Shown here: one piece after another, positions 30,000-33,759 of the stretch | Layout of the letters: each line of letters opens with the position of its first letter | Position numbering within the stretch: the stretch's first letter is position 1 | From: Sphaerisporangium fuscum | GTDB lineage: Bacteria; Actinomycetota; Actinomycetes; Streptosporangiales; Streptosporangiaceae | Direction: 5' to 3' | DNA length: 33,759 bases | Assembly (NCBI RefSeq): GCF_018531465.1 | Contig: NZ_JAHDTF010000058.1 | Span: 1-33,759 of the forward strand | The notes under the pieces: generated by a model | Databases searched by the model: none | What the model was told of the DNA's origin: nothing | Seen by the model: the letters and a program-made list of their open reading frames with translations, nothing else | Position numbers and translations under genes: made by a program

Positions 30000-30997
30000 G
30001 CCGTCCGCCTCCTGCGGGCATAGATCGCCAGGGCGGCCACCAGGACCACGCCGCGCACGACGTCCTTGGCGAAGGAGTTGACTTCCAGCTGGTTGAAGAT
30101 GCTGTCGAGGACGGCCAGGAGCAGGACGCCGCCGAGGGTCCCGCCGACCCCGCCGCGGCCGCCGGCCAGGGCCGTGCCGCCGAGCACGACCGCGGCGATC
30201 GACTCCAGGTCGTACCCGCCGTCGGTGCCCACCGTCGGGGCGCCCGCGCCGAGCCGGGAGGCGAGCAACAGGCCGGCGATCCCGGCGCAGACCGAGCAGA
30301 GCACATGGGCGGCGACCACGACCCGCTCGGTACGCACGCCCGACAGCCGCGCCACCTCGCCGTCCCCGCCCACCGCGTAGATCCGGTACCCCAGGCGCGT
30401 GCGGCTCAGCAGGAACCACACCGCCACCGCCACCGCCGCCCACAGCAGCGCCGAAACCGGCAGCGGCCCGATGCGGTCGTACCCGAGATGCTGGAACGAA
30501 GCCGGCACTCTTCCCGCCGGCCCGTCGTACCGCTCGTCCAGCGCACCCCGGATGATCAGCGCGATCCCGAGCGTGGCGATGAAGGCGTGCACCCGCAGCC
30601 GGGTGACGATCAGCCCGTTCACCAGCCCGACGAGCGCGCTCACCGCCAGCACCGCGGCGACCGCGGGCAGCACGTTCGCACCGCTTCCGGTCATGATCTC
30701 GGCCGCGACGAGCGAGGTCAGGCTGATCAGGTAGGCCACCGAAAGGTCCAGGCTGCCGGCCAGGATCACCACGGTCTGACCGACCGCGACGATGCCCAGC
30801 GCCGCCGACCGCTGCTGGATCCCGACGATGTTCGCCTGACTGAGGAACTGGCCGCCGTCCAGCGCGAACAGCACCCAGCCCAGCGCGACCAGCAGAGCCA
30901 GCGCCAGATAGACGGCGCGCGCGGGCCGGTCGGCCGACAGCCGCTGGAGGACCGAACCTTCCGCCGGGACGCGCCGGAGCTTGAGTTGCTGGGTCAT
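29996..30997 (-). CDS. Ribose-type ABC transporter permease 1
   Basis: This 333-residue membrane protein belongs to the same family as its partner: VAVGQTVVILAGSLDLSVAY, GLVNGLIVTRLRVHAFIATL, GYRIYAVGGDGEVARLSGVR, and SIAAVVLGGTALAGGRGGVG. The first ~25 residues are cytoplasmic and charged, then about nine or ten helices follow. The ATG at 30997 overlaps the ATPase stop by 4 bases, and its stop overlaps permease 2, so the three genes are tightly coupled. The segment ALDERYDGPAGRVPASFQHL replaces the usual external loop between helices, as expected. It should move the sugar captured by the lipoprotein across the membrane. Confidence 0.9.
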   Translation of the reverse strand: MTQQLKLRRVPAEGSVLQRLSADRPARAVYLALALLVALGWVLFALDGGQFLSQANIVGIQQRSAALGIVAVGQTVVILAGSLDLSVAYLISLTSLVAAEIMTGSGANVLPAVAAVLAVSALVGLVNGLIVTRLRVHAFIATLGIALIIRGALDERYDGPAGRVPASFQHLGYDRIGPLPVSALLWAAVAVAVWFLLSRTRLGYRIYAVGGDGEVARLSGVRTERVVVAAHVLCSVCAGIAGLLLASRLGAGAPTVGTDGGYDLESIAAVVLGGTALAGGRGGVGGTLGGVLLLAVLDSIFNQLEVNSFAKDVVRGVVLVAALAIYARRRRTA

Positions 30998-32436
30998 GAC
31001 GCGGCCGCCAGGTGCATCACGGCCTCCTCGGTGGAACCGGCGGGCAGTTCTCCGGCGATGCGGCCGTCGCGCAGCACGACGATGCGGTCGCTCATGCCGA
31101 TGAGTTCGGGAAGCTCGGAGGAGATCATGAGGATGGCCATGCCGTCGCGGGCCAATTCACGCATCAGGTCGTGGATGCCGGCCTTGGCGCCGACGTCGAC
31201 CCCGCGGGTCGGCTCGTCGAACAGCAGGACACGCGGCGCGACGATCATCCATTTGGCCAGCACGACCTTCTGCTGGTTGCCGCCGGACAGCAACCGGACC
31301 TCCTGTTTCGGCCGGGGCGGGTTGAGCCGCACGCGTTCCAGCAGCCGGTCGACGCCCGCGCGCGGCCGCCTGGCGGCGCGGGCGACGAGCAGGGCGTTGT
31401 CGCGCACCTGCTGGTTGAGCAGGAGTCCCTCGGCCTTGCGATCCTCGGTGACCAGGCCGATGCCCGCTGCGATGCCTTCACGAGCCGAGCGGGGACGGCA
31501 GGGTGTCATCTCTCCGCTGGTGAAGGGCTCGGCCCCGAACAACGCCTTGGCCAGCTCGGTACGACCCGACCCCTGCAGCCCCGCGAGCCCGACGATCTCG
31601 CCCGCGCGCAGGTCGAGGTCGATGCCGCGCAACTTGGCGTTGCCGCCGCCGCGTACGCTCAGCAGCGCCTCACCGGGGGGCTCCACCGCACGAGGCGGGA
31701 AGTAGGAGTCCAGCTCCCGGCCGACCATCAGGCGCACCAGAGCGGCGGTGTCCAGGCTCGAGGCCGCCGCGGTGGCGACGCGGGCGCCGTCCTTCAGGAC
31801 GGTGATCCGGTCGGCGAGCTCGAAGATCTCCCGGAGCCGATGCGAGATGTACAGGACCGCGATGCCCCGCGCGGTGAGCCGCCGCACCAGCGTGTACAGC
31901 AACTCCACCTCGTGGTCGGCCAGCGCGGCGGTCGGCTCGTCCATCACCACGATCCGCGCGTTCAGCGACAGTGCCTTGGCGATCTCGACGACCTGCTGCT
32001 GCGCCACCGAGAGCCGCCGGACCAGGTCGCGGGGCCCGAACGACTCCTCGCCGAGTGACCGCAGCAGCTCGCCGGTGGCCGTCTCCATCGCCGACCGGTC
32101 GACCAGCCCCCGCCGGACCGGTTCCCGGCCGAGGAAGACGTTCTCGGCGACCGTCCGCTCCGGCAGCAGGTTGAACTCCTGGTAGATGATCGCCACCCCG
32201 GCCCGCTGCGCCTCGACCGGATGCCCGAACGCCACGCTCCGCCCGTCGATCTCAATGGTCCCCTCGTCGGGGGTGTGCACCCCGGCGAGGATCTTCATGA
32301 GCGTCGACTTGCCGGCGCCGTTCTCGCCCACCACCGCGTGCACCTCGCCCGCGGCCGCCTCCAGGTCCACCCCTTTGAGGACCCGGACGCCGAGGAAGCT
32401 CTTGCCGATGCCCGTCATCTTCAGCACTCGACCCAC
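30994..32436 (-). CDS. Sugar ABC transporter ATP-binding protein (RbsA/MglA type, two domains)
   Basis: This 480-residue ATPase has two nucleotide-binding domains. Domain 1 has Walker A GENGAGKST at 37-45, signature LSVAQQQVVEIAKAL and Walker B IVVMDEPTAAL. Domain 2 has a degenerate Walker A GLQGSGRTELAKALFGAEP, signature LSGGNQQKVVLAKW and Walker B VLLFDEPTRGVD, as in RbsA/MglA proteins. GTG 32436 overlaps the oxidoreductase stop by 16 bases; GTG 32427 and ATG 32418 are alternative starts. The second domain is rather short (EPFTSGEMTPCRPRSAREGI), perhaps from small deletions compared with RbsA (~500 residues), but all motifs are retained. It powers the two permeases encoded downstream. Confidence 0.9.
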   Translation of the reverse strand: MGRVLKMTGIGKSFLGVRVLKGVDLEAAAGEVHAVVGENGAGKSTLMKILAGVHTPDEGTIEIDGRSVAFGHPVEAQRAGVAIIYQEFNLLPERTVAENVFLGREPVRRGLVDRSAMETATGELLRSLGEESFGPRDLVRRLSVAQQQVVEIAKALSLNARIVVMDEPTAALADHEVELLYTLVRRLTARGIAVLYISHRLREIFELADRITVLKDGARVATAAASSLDTAALVRLMVGRELDSYFPPRAVEPPGEALLSVRGGGNAKLRGIDLDLRAGEIVGLAGLQGSGRTELAKALFGAEPFTSGEMTPCRPRSAREGIAAGIGLVTEDRKAEGLLLNQQVRDNALLVARAARRPRAGVDRLLERVRLNPPRPKQEVRLLSGGNQQKVVLAKWMIVAPRVLLFDEPTRGVDVGAKAGIHDLMRELARDGMAILMISSELPELIGMSDRIVVLRDGRIAGELPAGSTEEAVMHLAAAS

Positions 32437-33512
32437 CGTCCCTCGCGCGCGGAGTCCAGCACGGCGGCGCTGATCGCGGCGGCTCTAGCACCGTCCTCGA
32501 AGGTGGGCAGGCCGTCGGGCGCCCGGCCGGCGATCGCGGCGTAGGTGTCGGCGACGAACGCCTCGAAGCAGTCGTGGTAGCCCTGCGGGTGGCCCGCGGG
32601 CAGCGGAGAGTACGGCCGGGCCGCGGCCGACAGCGTCATCGGGTCCCGCTGCAGCGTCCGGGAGCCGGAGCGCTCACCCAACCACAGCACTTCGGGCTGC
32701 TCCTGGTCGAAGGCGAGGCTGGCCGCGGTGCCGGAGATCTCGAGGAACAGCCGGTTCTTGCGACCGGGGGCCACCTGGCTGACCGTGAGCGAGCCGAGCG
32801 CGCCGCCGGTCGTGGCGAACTGGACGGTCGCCACGTCCTCGGTGAGCACCGGCGAGTGGGTGACGCGGTCGGCGACCACCACCGCGGTCTGCCCGCAGAC
32901 CCGGCTGATGCGGTCGCCGGTCACGAACTCGGCCAGATCCCACCAGTGCGACCCGATGTCGCCGAGCGTGCGGCCCGGGCCGCCGAGCTCGGGGTCGACC
33001 CGCCAGTTGTCGTCGACGGGTTCGAGCAGCCAGTCCTGCAGATAGCCGCCCTGGATCAGGCTCACCGACCCGATGTCGGCCATCCTGACCCGTGCCTCGC
33101 GGATCATGGCGTGGAAGCGGTAGACGAACGGGACCGTCGCGACCACTCCGGCCTGCTCGGCCCGCCCGGCCATGAGCGCCGCGGTGTCGGCGTCGGTGGC
33201 CAGCGGCTTCTCGCACACCACCGCGAGCCCGGCGTCCAGCGCCTTGAGCACGAGCGGCGCGTGCAGGTGGTTGGGCGTGCAGATGTGCAGGACGTCCACG
33301 TCACCCGACTCGATCAGCTCGTCCGCCGACCTGTAGGCGCGGTCCGCACCCAGCAGCGGCCTGGCCTGCTCGGCGCGCGCCGCGCTCCGCCCGGCCACCC
33401 CGACGAGCCGGGCACCCGCCTGCCGGACGGCGCGGGCGTGGACACGTCCCATGAAGCCAGTTCCGACGATCCCAGCTCTAACTTCTGCTGCTGGGAGCAA
33501 TTTCTGGGTCAT
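32421..33512 (-). CDS. Gfo/Idh/MocA-family NAD(P)-dependent oxidoreductase
   Basis: This 363-residue cytoplasmic enzyme has the Rossmann motif AGIVGTGFMGRVHARA (13-28), the ICTPNHLHAP loop (77-86), the family's EKP (Glu101-Lys102-Pro103) and the catalytic-region DIGSHWWDLAEF (Asp185, His189). It resembles inositol dehydrogenases and 3-keto-sugar reductases of the family, with the order Rossmann domain then alpha/beta C-terminal domain. Such enzymes oxidise or reduce a sugar or inositol carbon, so it suits both the sugar importer it leads and the inositol-related operon nearby; the substrate is not proven. ATG 33512 has no Shine-Dalgarno. A promoter-like TTGACC-18-TAACAT pair just upstream would start RNA at or near this ATG, so a leaderless message is likely. 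It begins the operon that ends at the hairpin near 26950. Confidence 0.9.
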   Translation of the reverse strand: MTQKLLPAAEVRAGIVGTGFMGRVHARAVRQAGARLVGVAGRSAARAEQARPLLGADRAYRSADELIESGDVDVLHICTPNHLHAPLVLKALDAGLAVVCEKPLATDADTAALMAGRAEQAGVVATVPFVYRFHAMIREARVRMADIGSVSLIQGGYLQDWLLEPVDDNWRVDPELGGPGRTLGDIGSHWWDLAEFVTGDRISRVCGQTAVVVADRVTHSPVLTEDVATVQFATTGGALGSLTVSQVAPGRKNRLFLEISGTAASLAFDQEQPEVLWLGERSGSRTLQRDPMTLSAAARPYSPLPAGHPQGYHDCFEAFVADTYAAIAGRAPDGLPTFEDGARAAAISAAVLDSAREGRWVEC

Positions 33513-33618
33513 GTCGCGAATGTTAAATCGGTCTTTCGACGACGGTCAAGCATAAGTTACCGTTCTGTCGTCATAACTAGGTGTGAGATCATCGTTAGTG
33601 ATAGGGGGGAATGCCGAA
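33513..33618. promoter_or_regulatory. Divergent promoter region between sugar operon and ROK regulator
   Basis: On the minus strand TTGACC (33544-33549), an 18-base spacer and TAACAT (33520-33525) form a good promoter whose start point falls at about 33512-33514. On the plus strand GGGGGGA at 33604-33610 serves the ROK start. GACGACGGT (33538-33546) and ACCGT...GTCGTC (33559-33572) form a broken inverted repeat that overlaps the minus-strand -35 and could be a ROK operator; this is inference. Confidence 0.6.
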
Positions 33619-33759
33619 GTGATCTCCGAGAGCGCCGGCGCAGGCGCGCTCCTGACGATCCTGCGCGACGGCCGCGCCCGTACCCGGGCGGAGCTGATGC
33701 AGCTCACCGGCCTGGCCAGGTCGACGGTGTCGCAGCGGCTCGACGCCCTGCTGGAACAG
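33619..33759 (+). CDS. ROK-family transcriptional regulator, N-terminal part (runs off window)
   Basis: Only the first 47 codons are inside the window. GTG 33619 follows GGGGGGA at a normal distance; an ATG at 33611 hits a stop after three codons. The peptide reads ALLTILRDGRARTRAELMQL, then TGLARSTVSQRLDALLEQ, a winged helix typical of ROK repressors (NagC/XylR type), whose C-terminal sugar-kinase-like domain would lie outside. It is divergent from the sugar ABC operon, so it most likely represses that operon until the imported sugar or its product binds. The identification rests on the helix-turn-helix and context. Confidence 0.75.
   Translation, partial: MISESAGAGALLTILRDGRARTRAELMQLTGLARSTVSQRLDALLEQ

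Noticed and set aside
30000..30443. Upstream extension of permease 2
   Set aside because: It is a shadow of permease 1; the ATG at 29999 overlaps the permease 1 stop and begins a normal membrane protein.
1..33759. CRISPR arrays, tRNA and rRNA genes
   Set aside because: I saw no regularly spaced repeats, no tRNA-like cloverleaf ends and no rRNA sequence in this window.

Overview
The window is very GC-rich with strong third-position GC bias, frequent GTG/TTG starts, 4-base ATGA gene overlaps, and secreted enzymes carrying ricin-type (RICIN) lectin tails. All of this fits a filamentous actinomycete, most like Streptosporangiales (Actinomadura/Nonomuraea type) or a relative; I infer this from style, not from a marker gene. 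Almost every gene is on the minus strand.

Layout. (1) 1-2922 is eroded, mobile-looking DNA: a frameshifted trypsin-like protease with a hexanucleotide repeat in its signal peptide, a divergent TetR regulator with a palindrome-rich intergenic region, a truncated IS481-like transposase start, a 31-base direct repeat bracketing the block, and an orphan TetR-style palindrome. (2) 2923-8254 holds a membrane-anchored sigma factor with an internal zinc finger, one transmembrane helix and a C-terminal ricin-like domain. It sits directly behind a secreted HExxHxxGxxH metalloprotease with its own ricin repeats, and next to a secreted trypsin-fold protein (nucleophile Ser replaced by Asp) fused to a CAP domain. 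(3) 8297-9133 is a gene-poor gap with hairpins and one candidate 28-residue ORF. (4) 9134-26888 is the core: four large secreted multidomain carbohydrate enzymes (ThuA-DUF1080, PQQ-type sugar dehydrogenase, GH29 alpha-L-fucosidase, and a ThuA + PQQ-type dehydrogenase fusion) surrounding a tightly coupled six-gene ebo-like operon. (5) 27003-33512 is a five- or six-gene sugar-uptake operon: Gfo/Idh/MocA oxidoreductase, ribose-type ABC ATPase, two permeases, lipoprotein binding protein and a ketose 3-epimerase-like TIM barrel. (6) A divergent ROK-family regulator starts at 33619 and runs off the window.

How the parts may work together (inference). The secreted ThuA, DUF1080, sugar dehydrogenase and fucosidase proteins, each with a lectin tail, would oxidise and trim glycans outside the cell; DUF1080 and ThuA families are associated with 3-keto-sugar chemistry. 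The ABC importer, the Gfo/Idh/MocA oxidoreductase and the epimerase-like TIM barrel would import and reduce or isomerise the products under the ROK regulator. Between them sits an ebo-type set (EboA fused to a TIM barrel, EboB-like TatD hydrolase, EboC-like UbiA prenyltransferase, EboE, EboF). A myo-inositol-3-phosphate synthase stands where ebo clusters elsewhere carry the cyclase EboD. This suggests the operon makes or handles a prenyl-linked inositol/cyclitol compound at the membrane, physically linked to extracellular sugar oxidation. That linkage is the most promising candidate for an undescribed system here.
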